This document shows, piece by piece, positions 47,537-55,570 of a stretch of DNA of 64,000 nucleotides. The DNA comes from Streptomyces clavuligerus (GTDB taxonomy: Bacteria > Actinomycetota > Actinomycetes > Streptomycetales > Streptomycetaceae), in the NCBI RefSeq assembly GCF_005519465.1, contig NZ_CP027858.1, forward strand, positions 620,001-684,000. The letters are read 5' to 3'. The notes under the pieces were generated by a model. It searched no databases and had not been told where the DNA came from. It worked only from the letters and a program-made list of their open reading frames with translations. The first letter of the stretch is position 1. Every line of letters begins with the position of its first letter. Made by a program: the position numbers and the translations under genes.

Positions 47537-47794
47537 GTGATCCCCACACCCCTCGTCCCCGTACCCATTCCGGACCGCGTCGCCGTCCTCATCGGCGCCT
47601 GTATGCCGGAACGGGTGCTGCGGGCGGAGATCGAGGCGGAGTGCGCCGTACGCGAGGTGCACCGCTTCCACGGGCCGCTGTGCGACGAGGACCGGGCCGA
47701 CCGCGAGCAGGCCCTGTCCCAGCTCGCACGGGCCAACAAGGTGCTGGGGGCGTACCACCCGCGGCTGGTCATCGGCCCGCGCCGGCCGCGCTGA
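47537..47794 (+). CDS. Small conserved-looking protein, unknown
   Basis: An 85-residue protein from GTG 47537, preceded by AGAAGGG. It has a hydrophobic/proline start (about 1-20), a charged helical middle (RVLRAEIEAECAVREVHRF, LCDEDRADREQALSQLARAN) and a basic end. It contains three Cys but no CxxC pair. I do not recognise a family. Codon positions look coding and the ribosome site is good, but with no homologue at hand existence is moderately supported. It stands alone between the PucR gene and a convergent YchJ-like gene. Confidence 0.5.
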   Translation: MIPTPLVPVPIPDRVAVLIGACMPERVLRAEIEAECAVREVHRFHGPLCDEDRADREQALSQLARANKVLGAYHPRLVIGPRRPR

Positions 47795-47887
47795 GCCCCC
47801 CGTCCACCGACCGCCCGGCCGACCCGGCCGCGGGGCCGGTCCGCCGGTCCCGGTGGGACGCGGGGCCCGGTGGGCCGGGCGGGGCCC

Positions 47888-48331
47888 TCACTCGATGAAG
47901 GTGCCGTCCACATACACCCAGGCGCCGCCGACCCGCTCGAAGGTGCTGCGCTCGTGCAGCTCGCCCCGCTGTCCGTGGTGGCGGTAGCGGGCGCGGAACG
48001 TCACGGTCCCCGTGGCGTGGAAGGCGCTGCCGTCCGTGGTGGCGACGATCTCCAGCCCGCTCCACCGCATCGCCGGGTCCAGCTCCAGGGCCGGGGGCCG
48101 GGTGGCCGGGTGCCAGGTGCGCAGCAGATAGGCGGTGTCACCGGCGACGAAGGCGCTGTAGCGGGAGCGCATCAGCGCCTCGGCGGTGGGGGCGCTCTCC
48201 CCCGTCCGGTCCCCCGCGTGGAAACGCCCGCAGCAGGCGCCGTAGGCGGCGGGCAGCCCGCAGGGGCAGGGCGAGGCGGCGGTGAGGGCGGGGGCGGCGG
48301 AGCGCTTCGGGCGGGAGCTGCGTCGGGACAT
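47888..48331 (-). CDS. YchJ-like SEC-C motif protein (UPF0225)
   Basis: A 147-residue YchJ-type protein. The N-terminal SEC-C zinc motif is CPCG...CC within SPCPCGLPAAYGACCGRF (about 20-37), as in the C-terminal SecB-binding motif of SecA. The rest (about 45-147) is an NTF2-like domain with ALMRSRYSAFVAGD and FRARYRHHGQRGELHERSTF. The function of the family is unknown; zinc binding and protein interaction are assumed. Start ATG 48331 is used; ATG 48349 in frame would add six residues. It converges on the small unknown gene and diverges from the flavin oxidoreductase. Confidence 0.88.
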   Translation of the reverse strand: MSRRSSRPKRSAAPALTAASPCPCGLPAAYGACCGRFHAGDRTGESAPTAEALMRSRYSAFVAGDTAYLLRTWHPATRPPALELDPAMRWSGLEIVATTDGSAFHATGTVTFRARYRHHGQRGELHERSTFERVGGAWVYVDGTFIE

Positions 48332-48422
48332 GGAACCATTCTCGGCCATTGCGTACCTGAGCCGCCCGGCACCTTCCGGGACCGGGGCGAGATCCGTATG
48401 CTCCTGATCCGCACATGACAAG

Positions 48423-48435
48423 TTACTCGCGGTAA
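48423..48435. promoter_or_regulatory. TTAC-N5-GTAA dyad at the oxidoreductase start
   Basis: TTACTCGCGGTAA is a 4-bp inverted repeat with a 5-base centre, 10 bases before ATG 48446 and touching its ribosome site. A similar TTACTTGCGGGAA occurs at 45552 in the Mce/PucR control region. TetR-type lipid regulators often use such sites; shared control is speculative. Confidence 0.35.
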
Positions 48436-48445
48436 GGGGCGGCGG

Positions 48446-50227
48446 ATGGCAGATACGGGCAGCACACGGCGGACCTTCGTGGCCACGGCCGCCGCCGTCG
48501 GCGCGGCGGCGGCGGGGACGGCGGCGTCCCCCGCGGCGGCGGAAGCCACCGGCCGGGCGGGCGCGGCGGCACGGCCGTCGGTGGCCGTGCTCGGCGGCGG
48601 GGTCGCCGGGCTCACCGCCGCCCATGAGCTGGCCGAGCGCGGCTTCGCGGTCACCGTCTACGAACGCCGGGCCCTCGGCGGCAAGGCCCGCAGCATGGGG
48701 GTCCCCGGCAGCGCCCGGGGCGGCCGGGGGGAGCTGCCCGCCGAACACGGCTTCCGCTTCATCCCCGGCATCTACCACAACCTGCCGGACACGATGCGGC
48801 GCATCCCGTTCCCGGGCAACGCGCGCGGCGTCTGGGACAACCTCGTCGCCCCGTCCGAGATGTCCATGGTCCGCACCGGCGGGGAGGATCTGCGCTTCCC
48901 CATCCCCTGGTCCGGCCACCGGCCACCGGGCCTCACCCTGGACGACATCCGGCGGGCGCTGACCGCGCTGGCGGAGACCTTCGTCTCCGTCCCCGCCCAC
49001 GAGACGGCGTACTTCGTCAACCGGATGCTGATCTTCTTCACCAGTTGCGACGAGCGGCGCGACGGGCCCTGGGAGGACCGCACCTGGTGGGAGTTCACCG
49101 GGGCTGACCGGATGAGCCGCGACTACCAGCGGCTGCTCGCCGTCGGGATCACCCGGAACATCGTCGCCACCAAGGCGGAGGAGGCCAGCACCCGCACGGT
49201 GGGCACCCTGATGGAGGCGTTCATCCTCAACGGCCTCGGCCGGGGCGCCGACGGCCCCGTCGACCGCGTCCTGAACGCGCCCACGAACGACGCCTGGATC
49301 GACCCCTGGGTGACCCATCTGACCTCCCTCGGCGTGGAGTTCCGGATCGGCTGGACGGTACGGGAGGTGCTGTACGGCGCCGGGCGGGTCACCGGTGCGG
49401 CCGTCACCGACCCGGACGGCGCCCGCCGCACCGTCACCGCCGACCACTACATCCAGGCCATGCCCGTGGAGCACGCCCGGCGCACCTGGGGGCAGGCGCT
49501 GCGCGCCGCCGATCCGCAGCTCGCCCGCTGCGACGGGCTGCGCACCGACTGGATGACGGGCATCCAGTTCTATCTGACCGAGCGCGCGCCGATGGTCCAC
49601 GGCCATATCAACTGCGTCGACTCGCCCTGGTCCCTGACGGGCATCCAGCAGGCCCGGCACTGGCCCGGACACGACTTCCCGGCGGACTTCGGCGACGGCA
49701 CCGTCGTGGACTGTCTCTCCGTCGACATCTCCGAGTGGGACAACCCGGGCGTCCTCTACGGCCGGACGGCCAAGCAGTGCACCCCGGACCAGGTGGCCCG
49801 CGAGGTGTGGGCACAGCTCAAGGCGGCACTCAACGACACCGGCCGCACGGTGCTCAAGGACAGCGCCCTGCACTCGTGGTACCTGGACCCCGGGGTGTCC
49901 GGGCTCGGCACCCCCCACCCCGTCAACGAGGACGAGCTGCTGATCCACCCGGTGGGCACGCTGCGGCTGCGGCCCCAGGCCGTGACCCGTGTCCCCAATC
50001 TCTTCCTCGCCGGGGACTATGTGGCCGTCGACATCGACCTGGCGACCATGGAGGGCGCCAACGCCTCCGCCCGCGCGGCGGTGAACGGTCTGCTGGACCG
50101 GGTGGGCTCCCCGGCCGGACGGTGCGTGATCACCCCGCTGTTCCGGGCGCCGGAGCTGGAGGCGGCCAAGCGCCACGACCGGCTGCGGCTGCGGATGGGG
50201 CTGCCGAACCTGCTCGACCTGGGCTGA
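48446..50227 (+). CDS. Tat-exported FAD-dependent amine-oxidase/HpnE-like oxidoreductase
   Basis: A 593-residue flavoprotein. The N-terminus has a Tat-type motif (STRRTFVA, 6-13) and an Ala-rich helix. The FAD dinucleotide motif VLGGGVAGLTAAHELAERG (48-66) is followed by YERRALGGKARS. The C-terminal FAD motif FLAGDYVAVDIDLATMEGA lies near 525-543. The overall pattern matches the phytoene-desaturase / hydroxysqualene dehydroxylase (HpnE) superfamily, but a Tat signal is unusual for those enzymes. ATG 48446 follows TAAGGGG. Likely substrates are terpenoid or sterol-like lipids, or amines. The Mce importer next door makes a lipid substrate attractive, but this is inference. Confidence 0.82.
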   Translation: MADTGSTRRTFVATAAAVGAAAAGTAASPAAAEATGRAGAAARPSVAVLGGGVAGLTAAHELAERGFAVTVYERRALGGKARSMGVPGSARGGRGELPAEHGFRFIPGIYHNLPDTMRRIPFPGNARGVWDNLVAPSEMSMVRTGGEDLRFPIPWSGHRPPGLTLDDIRRALTALAETFVSVPAHETAYFVNRMLIFFTSCDERRDGPWEDRTWWEFTGADRMSRDYQRLLAVGITRNIVATKAEEASTRTVGTLMEAFILNGLGRGADGPVDRVLNAPTNDAWIDPWVTHLTSLGVEFRIGWTVREVLYGAGRVTGAAVTDPDGARRTVTADHYIQAMPVEHARRTWGQALRAADPQLARCDGLRTDWMTGIQFYLTERAPMVHGHINCVDSPWSLTGIQQARHWPGHDFPADFGDGTVVDCLSVDISEWDNPGVLYGRTAKQCTPDQVAREVWAQLKAALNDTGRTVLKDSALHSWYLDPGVSGLGTPHPVNEDELLIHPVGTLRLRPQAVTRVPNLFLAGDYVAVDIDLATMEGANASARAAVNGLLDRVGSPAGRCVITPLFRAPELEAAKRHDRLRLRMGLPNLLDLG

Positions 50228-50250
50228 TCCGTACGAGAAGAAGACGGGGA

Positions 50251-50278
50251 CGGCGGTGTGCCGGAGGACACACCGCCG
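50251..50278. terminator. Bidirectional terminator between oxidoreductase and fucosidase genes
   Basis: CGGCGGTGTG (50251-50260) pairs perfectly with CACACCGCCG (50269-50278) over an 8-base loop, between two convergent stop codons. Confidence 0.8.
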
Positions 50279-50398
50279 CCTCCCGTGCCGCCGGGCGCCG
50301 CCGTCCCCTCGGCGCGGTCCGGTCGGCGGCCCGGGCCCGTGCCCCGGATCGGCGCGGGGTCGGGCCCGGGGGTCAGGGACCCGGATCGGCGGCCTCCG

Positions 50399-52306
50399 TC
50401 AGCGGCCCCCGCCGCGCGGATGGCCGTGGCCCACCTGGATCTCGTCGATCTGGAGCTGCCGGTGGAACCGGGGGACGGAGGCACTGGCCCAGGTGGTGTC
50501 GACCGTCAGCCGGACATACCGGGCGCTCCGCTCCCCGAGGTCGATGAAGCGGGTGCCGCGCGCACTCTCCAGGACGGCGGTACGGACCGTCTCCCAGGTG
50601 GTGCCGTTCCGGCTGAGCGCGACCCGGTAGTCCTTGATCCGGGCGGAGTCCTCGGCCCGGCCGAAGGTCTCGCGGTTGTACGTCGGGGACCACTCACGCT
50701 GGTTGAGCCCGAGGAACCTGACCTTCTTGGTACGGCCGAGGTCCAGGGTCACCCCGGCCGGGAGCTGCGCGGCGGAGTCCCAGTACGTGGTGAAGTCGCC
50801 GTCGCTCAGGGCCGTGGCGGGGAAGCCCTCCTTCGCCGAGGTCGCGGTGGCCCGCACGGAGCGCGCCGGGTACACGCCCTCGCGGTCCGGCAGGGTGTCC
50901 ACGGTGAAGACCGTGTCATAGGGGTCCCAGCGGGTGATGCCCCGGATGGTGAGGGTGCCGTCGCGCTGGTCGAAGGCGAGGCGCTCGCCGGTGCGCAGAT
51001 CGGTGACGCGCCGGACGCGGTGGCCGTTGTCCCGGACACGGACCGCGTTGCCCCGGACCGGACGGGTCGTCACATGGACATAGGAGCGGGTGCGGTCCTC
51101 GCGGCTGACGGTCAGATAGCCGTACGCGCCGTCGTTCCAGGCCCCGGGCTGCATCCCGCCGTACATGTAGCCGCCGCCGTCGACCCCGGAGAGGGACTTC
51201 CAGATCGGCGGCAGATAGCCCTTCATGAAGTCGGTGAACCGCTGCTGCTGCGGCGGGAAGCGGCCGTCGACCATCGCGGTCAGATTCATCAGCGACTTGA
51301 TGGAGGTCCCGGCGTTGGCGATGTAGCGGCCCACGTTGAGCCCGGTGGAGACCGGCCGGTCCTGGCCGTCGTACCACCAGGCGCCGGTGTCGGGGACCTT
51401 GTAGCAGGACTCCGTCAGCCGGGGCATCGGGGTCCAGATCGCCGAGGGCTGGTCGTAGGGCGGGGTCATCCCGGTCTTCTGCTCATGGGAGACCATGTCC
51501 ATGATCGGGGTGTCCTCGTTGTTGTTGCTGAGCGTCATGTCCGGGCGGAGCCGCCGGATCTGCTCGTAGAGCCCGTGCTGCTCCCAGTACTCGTTGTCGT
51601 TGTCGATCCAGAACCCGGCCAGCTCCCGGTAGCCCTCCATCACCTCGAAGAAGAGGTCGTAGGAGTACTCGCCGAAGCCGGGGCGGGTGGTGAGGTCGAC
51701 GGGGCGGCCCTTGTGGGCGGAGTAGGCGGCGGAGTCGAGGGTGGTGAAGCCCTGCTCGCTGTGCCACTTGGGGTCGTCGGTCATATAGAGGATGACCTCG
51801 ATGCCCCGGGCGCGGGCCGCGGTGATCAGCTCGCCGAGGATGTCCCGTTCGGTGGCGCAGCTCCCGGGGACGCGGGAGGGCCAGGGGCGCGCGTAGCCGA
51901 GGCGGGAGTGGAAGGTGGCGAGGACGATATAGCTCGCCCGCAGCTTCTTCGCCTCGTCCACCCAGTAGCGGGCGTCCCAGCCGCCGTCGGTGACGGCCTT
52001 CTCCCAGGCGCGGCAGTCGGTGTGCAGCGGCCGGGTGAACATGCCCCAGTGGAGGAAGAGTCCGGCGGTGGCGTCGCGCAGCATGCGCTGCCGGTCGGGG
52101 CCCTGGGCGTGCTCGGCCGCGGGCCGGGCGGCGCTCGGGGCGGCGGTGGCGGCCGGGGCGCGCGGCCCGGCGGCGGAGGGTGTGGCGAGCAGCACCCCGC
52201 CGAGCAGGGCGAGGACCGCCGCCCAGACGACGGCGGCGCCGGTCCGGGTGGCGGGGGTGCCGGTGCGGGGGCCCCGGCGGGTCAGGGGTCCGGTGCTCCG
52301 TTTCAC
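50399..52306 (-). CDS. Secreted GH29 alpha-L-fucosidase with F5/8-type C (discoidin) domain
   Basis: A 635-residue exported glycosidase. The N-terminal signal/anchor hydrophobic stretch (about 23-45) is followed by a GH29 (beta/alpha)8 barrel (about 72-420). It opens with AGLFLHWGMFT and has the likely nucleophile Asp235 in GFWIDNDNEYW. A beta domain follows, then a C-terminal F5/8-type C / CBM32-like domain (about 495-627; TTYWDSAAQLPAGVTLDLG, ARYVRLTVDTTWAS) for sugar binding. GTG 52306 overlaps the preceding GH28 stop by GTGA. It should remove terminal L-fucose from plant glycans such as rhamnogalacturonan or xyloglucan. It is last in the four-gene operon. Confidence 0.9.
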   Translation of the reverse strand: MKRSTGPLTRRGPRTGTPATRTGAAVVWAAVLALLGGVLLATPSAAGPRAPAATAAPSAARPAAEHAQGPDRQRMLRDATAGLFLHWGMFTRPLHTDCRAWEKAVTDGGWDARYWVDEAKKLRASYIVLATFHSRLGYARPWPSRVPGSCATERDILGELITAARARGIEVILYMTDDPKWHSEQGFTTLDSAAYSAHKGRPVDLTTRPGFGEYSYDLFFEVMEGYRELAGFWIDNDNEYWEQHGLYEQIRRLRPDMTLSNNNEDTPIMDMVSHEQKTGMTPPYDQPSAIWTPMPRLTESCYKVPDTGAWWYDGQDRPVSTGLNVGRYIANAGTSIKSLMNLTAMVDGRFPPQQQRFTDFMKGYLPPIWKSLSGVDGGGYMYGGMQPGAWNDGAYGYLTVSREDRTRSYVHVTTRPVRGNAVRVRDNGHRVRRVTDLRTGERLAFDQRDGTLTIRGITRWDPYDTVFTVDTLPDREGVYPARSVRATATSAKEGFPATALSDGDFTTYWDSAAQLPAGVTLDLGRTKKVRFLGLNQREWSPTYNRETFGRAEDSARIKDYRVALSRNGTTWETVRTAVLESARGTRFIDLGERSARYVRLTVDTTWASASVPRFHRQLQIDEIQVGHGHPRGGGR

Positions 52307-53736
52307 GGGTACACCACCTCGGTTCCGTTGACGAGGACATCGCGGATGGTGAGGTCGCGGGCGAAGCCGATGACATTGGCCTGAGCCATGCCGGTGAAGC
52401 GGCAGCGCGCGATGTGGACCCCGGTGAACGGGTCGGAGTCCAGGCCCTCCAGGTGGATGGCGCGGCGGGCCCCGTCGTGGACCATGTCCTCGATCCTGAT
52501 GTCGCGGATGACGGCGGGTCTCTCGCCCTGCTGGCCGGCGTAGCGGGTGGTGAGGTAGACGCAGTCCCGGTCGATGGCGCGTCCGGTGAAGCGGCGGATG
52601 TACACCCCGGTGATGGAGCCGCCGCGTTTCTTGTTGGTCTTGATGAAGACGGGGTGGCGGGGGTTGTAGCGGCCGGGGAAGTCGACCGGGTTGATCCGGC
52701 AGTCCTCGGCGAAGACGTCGCGCACTCCGCCGGACATCTCGCTGCCGACGGCGACGCCGCCCCAGCGGCCGGAGAAGACGCAGTCCCGGATGACGATGTT
52801 CCGGCTGGGGACGCCGATCCGGTGGCCGTCCTCGTCGCGGCCGGACTTCACGGCGATGGAGTCGTCCTCGGTGTGGAAGCGGCAGCCGGTGATGAGCATG
52901 TCGGAGGTGCATTCGGGGTCGACGCCGTCGCTGTTGTTGATCCGGCCGATGACATCGACGTTCCGCAGGGTGACATTGCGGCAGAGCACCGGGTGGATGG
53001 TCCACATCGGGGGTTCGAGGACGGTGATGTCCTGCATCAGGATATTGCGGCAGTCATAGAACTGGATCATGTTGGGGCGCAGATGGTGTCCGTCGCCGAA
53101 GAGCCGCTGGTCGACGGGGACGCCCTCGGTGCCCATCCGGCGCAGTTCGGCCTGGTCGACGAGAGCGTTGCCGCCGGGGTCGCGCCAGCTCTTCCACGGG
53201 CCCGCCATGCCCTGGCCGTCGAGGGTGCCCCGGCCGGTGATGGCGAGGTCCTGCTGCCCCCTGGCGTAGATGAAGGAGGAGTAGTTCCAGCACTCGGTGC
53301 CCTCCCACCGGGTGAACACCATCGGGAGATAGTCCCGGGGGTCGGTGGAGAAGAGGACGGTGCCGCCCTCCCGCACATGGAGTTCGACCTGGCTGCGCAG
53401 TTGGATGGCGCCGGTGAGGAACCGGCCGCGGGGGACGACCACCCGGCCGCCGCCTGCCCGGTGGCAGGCCCTGATGGCGTCCCGGAAGGCCCTGGTGTTC
53501 TTGGTGACACCGTCGCCGACCGCGCCGTAGCGGGTGATGTCGAACCGGCGGTTCGGGAAGGTGGGCGGACGGATACGGGCCAGGATGGCGGGGACGCGCT
53601 CCCAGGGGTCCTGGGCGAGCCCCGCGACGGTGGTGTCCGCGTGCGCGGCACCGGCGGCGAGCGCGGGCGGCAGCAGTCCGGCGGCCGTCACCGTGCCCGC
53701 GACCCCGAGGGCGGTCCGTCGGCTGATGGGGGACAT
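52303..53736 (-). CDS. Tat-exported GH28 exo-polygalacturonase-like enzyme 1
   Basis: A 477-residue right-handed beta-helix hydrolase. The Tat signal SRRTALG (5-11) leads to the pectin-lyase-like start FDITRYGAVGDGVTKNT. GH28 active-site motifs are present in modified form: NSDGVDPE for NTD, TEDDSIAVKSG for the DD pair, GVAVGSEMSGGV at the GHG position (the GSEM form is typical of exo-acting members) and IKTNKKRGG for RIK. It should release galacturonic acid from pectin or rhamnogalacturonan ends. It lies four bases after the unknown 609-residue gene. The paralogue at 55567-57006 is closely similar. Confidence 0.92.
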   Translation of the reverse strand: MSPISRRTALGVAGTVTAAGLLPPALAAGAAHADTTVAGLAQDPWERVPAILARIRPPTFPNRRFDITRYGAVGDGVTKNTRAFRDAIRACHRAGGGRVVVPRGRFLTGAIQLRSQVELHVREGGTVLFSTDPRDYLPMVFTRWEGTECWNYSSFIYARGQQDLAITGRGTLDGQGMAGPWKSWRDPGGNALVDQAELRRMGTEGVPVDQRLFGDGHHLRPNMIQFYDCRNILMQDITVLEPPMWTIHPVLCRNVTLRNVDVIGRINNSDGVDPECTSDMLITGCRFHTEDDSIAVKSGRDEDGHRIGVPSRNIVIRDCVFSGRWGGVAVGSEMSGGVRDVFAEDCRINPVDFPGRYNPRHPVFIKTNKKRGGSITGVYIRRFTGRAIDRDCVYLTTRYAGQQGERPAVIRDIRIEDMVHDGARRAIHLEGLDSDPFTGVHIARCRFTGMAQANVIGFARDLTIRDVLVNGTEVVYP

Positions 53737-53740
53737 GGGA

Positions 53741-55570
53741 TCACCTCTCCGGGTCGGCGGGACGGGGGACGGCGATGTGGTCGTAGCGGTCCCAGCCCTG
53801 GGAGATCCGGGTGTGGTACTTGTCGGCCTCGGCGGCGTCGCGGATCCACTCCCACTCCCCCGTGGCGCCCTGGTCGGGGTGGGCCCGCATGGCGTCGGCG
53901 GTGGCCTTCGCGGCGTCGAGCCCGGCCCAGATCAGCCGCCCGAGCTGCGGGGTGCGGTGTTCGGGGCCGCGGACCCAGACGCGGTAGCCGAAGTAGGCCG
54001 CGGAGACGCTCAGATGGAGCCGGGCGGTGAGCAGGGTCCGCTCGAAGTAGGCGGTGAGCTGCCGGTGGTGGGCGGGTGAGAGATCCCGTTCGGCCCGCTG
54101 GATGTCGCGCAGCGCGGAGCGGGCCACGGACACCCCGTACCGCTTCTCCTTGAGCACATCGCGCAGATAGCCGAGGTTCATCGTGTTGGCGCCGGTGAGC
54201 CAGCCGTTGGCGATGACATGGGGGTTCTCGCGCTGCATCACGGCCGAGGTCTTGCAGTAGCCGGGGGCGAGGTGCTCGATGACCCCGGTCCAGAAGTGGT
54301 AGCGCTTGTTCACGGTGTGCCGGACGAAGGTGTGGGGCGGGTCGATCCACTTGCCCGAGATGCTGCGGTCGTAGCTGTTGCAGTACGGGTCGTAGTCCAG
54401 CCGGGAGTGGTTGGCGTTGTTGGTGCCCAACATGTACATGACCGAGCTGACGATCTCGGGGGACTTCGCGAGCGCGGAGCCGACCCGGGCCGCCGCCTTC
54501 GGGCCGTAGGTCCGCGCCGCCCACTCGCGGTGGAGCGCCCCGGGCCGGACCCGGCGGTCGCGGTCGGCGCGGGCGAGGGCGTAGAGGTTGATCTCGGTGG
54601 GGGTGCCGACGATCCGGGACTCCTTGTAGCGGTCGGTGCGTGCCACATAGCCGATGACGTTCGGCTGCTTCTGGTAGTAGCGCATCCGGCCGACGTGGTC
54701 CTCGACGAGCGCGTTGGCGATCTTCCCCTGGCCGTGGTACTCGCCGGTGGTGTCGTACTCGACGAGGACGGGCCGCTTGATCCGGGTCACCGTGGTGTCC
54801 ACGGGGTGGGTGAGGAAGAAGTCGTGCGGCATCGCCTTGATCATGACCTTGGCCGCCGGGTTCTCGACCAGGTCGATGGCCTTGATGGTGCGCTCCATCT
54901 CCTGCGGGAAGTAGCCGAAGGTCCGCAGATACAGCCCGAGTCCGCGCTCCTCGTTCACCACGTCGGCGACCTGGTCGACGAGGTGGGCGAGTTTGGCCTC
55001 CTCGGTGAGGAGCCGGGTGGAGTGCTGGCGCTCGACCCGGGCGCCGGTCTCGATGAAGGTCAGCACCACCGCGTCGACATCGGGGACGAGGTCGAGCATC
55101 TCCCGGTAGTCGTTCTTGAACCACTCCCAGAAGGCGGGGTTGTCCAGGTCGATGGTGGAGCCGGGGCCGGTGCGGAAGCGCTCGGGGTAGTGGTCGAGCC
55201 GGTAGAGGGCGTGGTCCCAGATCGCCACCTCGCCGATGCCCGCCCGGTGGGCGGCGGCGGTGATCCGGTTGGCCTGGACCCGCCGCCGCTCCTCCCGCAC
55301 CTGGCGGAGGTCATGGACGATGTGATGGCTGATCTGGAGATGGTTGACGCCGTACGCGGGGGCCGCCGCGAGCACCTCGTCGGCGCCCCGGTCGCTGTCG
55401 GACAGCAGGGTCCAGCCGCGGACGGGCGGCCCGGACGCCGGGGCCGTCGCGGCGGACCCGGCGTCCGGGCCGGCCGGGCGGGCGGTCGCGGTCAGGGGCT
55501 GGAGCGCCCCGGCGCACGCGAGGGCGGCCACCGTCAGCAGCGCCGCCCAGCGGCGTAATGTCATGATCAT
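53741..55570 (-). CDS. Secreted protein of unknown family inside the pectin operon (candidate glycoside hydrolase)
   Basis: A 609-residue exported protein with a signal peptide (about 1-30). I do not recognise the family. The pattern of strands followed by helices (NHLQISHHIVHDLRQ, VAIWDHALYRLDHYP, DAVVLTFIETGARVERQHS, LYLRTFGYFPQE, KVMIKAMPHDFFL, PVLVEYDTTGEYHGQG, VIGYVARTDRY) fits a TIM barrel, with acidic candidates such as the Glu in TFIETGA and in DTTGEYHG. A helical C-terminal region follows (about 400-600). Weak resemblance to alpha-glucuronidase-type enzymes is possible. Codon 5 is TTA (55556-55558). ATG 55570 overlaps the GH28 stop by ATGA; it is sandwiched between two GH28 genes, so it probably acts on the same polysaccharide. 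Confidence 0.8.
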   Translation of the reverse strand: MIMTLRRWAALLTVAALACAGALQPLTATARPAGPDAGSAATAPASGPPVRGWTLLSDSDRGADEVLAAAPAYGVNHLQISHHIVHDLRQVREERRRVQANRITAAAHRAGIGEVAIWDHALYRLDHYPERFRTGPGSTIDLDNPAFWEWFKNDYREMLDLVPDVDAVVLTFIETGARVERQHSTRLLTEEAKLAHLVDQVADVVNEERGLGLYLRTFGYFPQEMERTIKAIDLVENPAAKVMIKAMPHDFFLTHPVDTTVTRIKRPVLVEYDTTGEYHGQGKIANALVEDHVGRMRYYQKQPNVIGYVARTDRYKESRIVGTPTEINLYALARADRDRRVRPGALHREWAARTYGPKAAARVGSALAKSPEIVSSVMYMLGTNNANHSRLDYDPYCNSYDRSISGKWIDPPHTFVRHTVNKRYHFWTGVIEHLAPGYCKTSAVMQRENPHVIANGWLTGANTMNLGYLRDVLKEKRYGVSVARSALRDIQRAERDLSPAHHRQLTAYFERTLLTARLHLSVSAAYFGYRVWVRGPEHRTPQLGRLIWAGLDAAKATADAMRAHPDQGATGEWEWIRDAAEADKYHTRISQGWDRYDHIAVPRPADPER

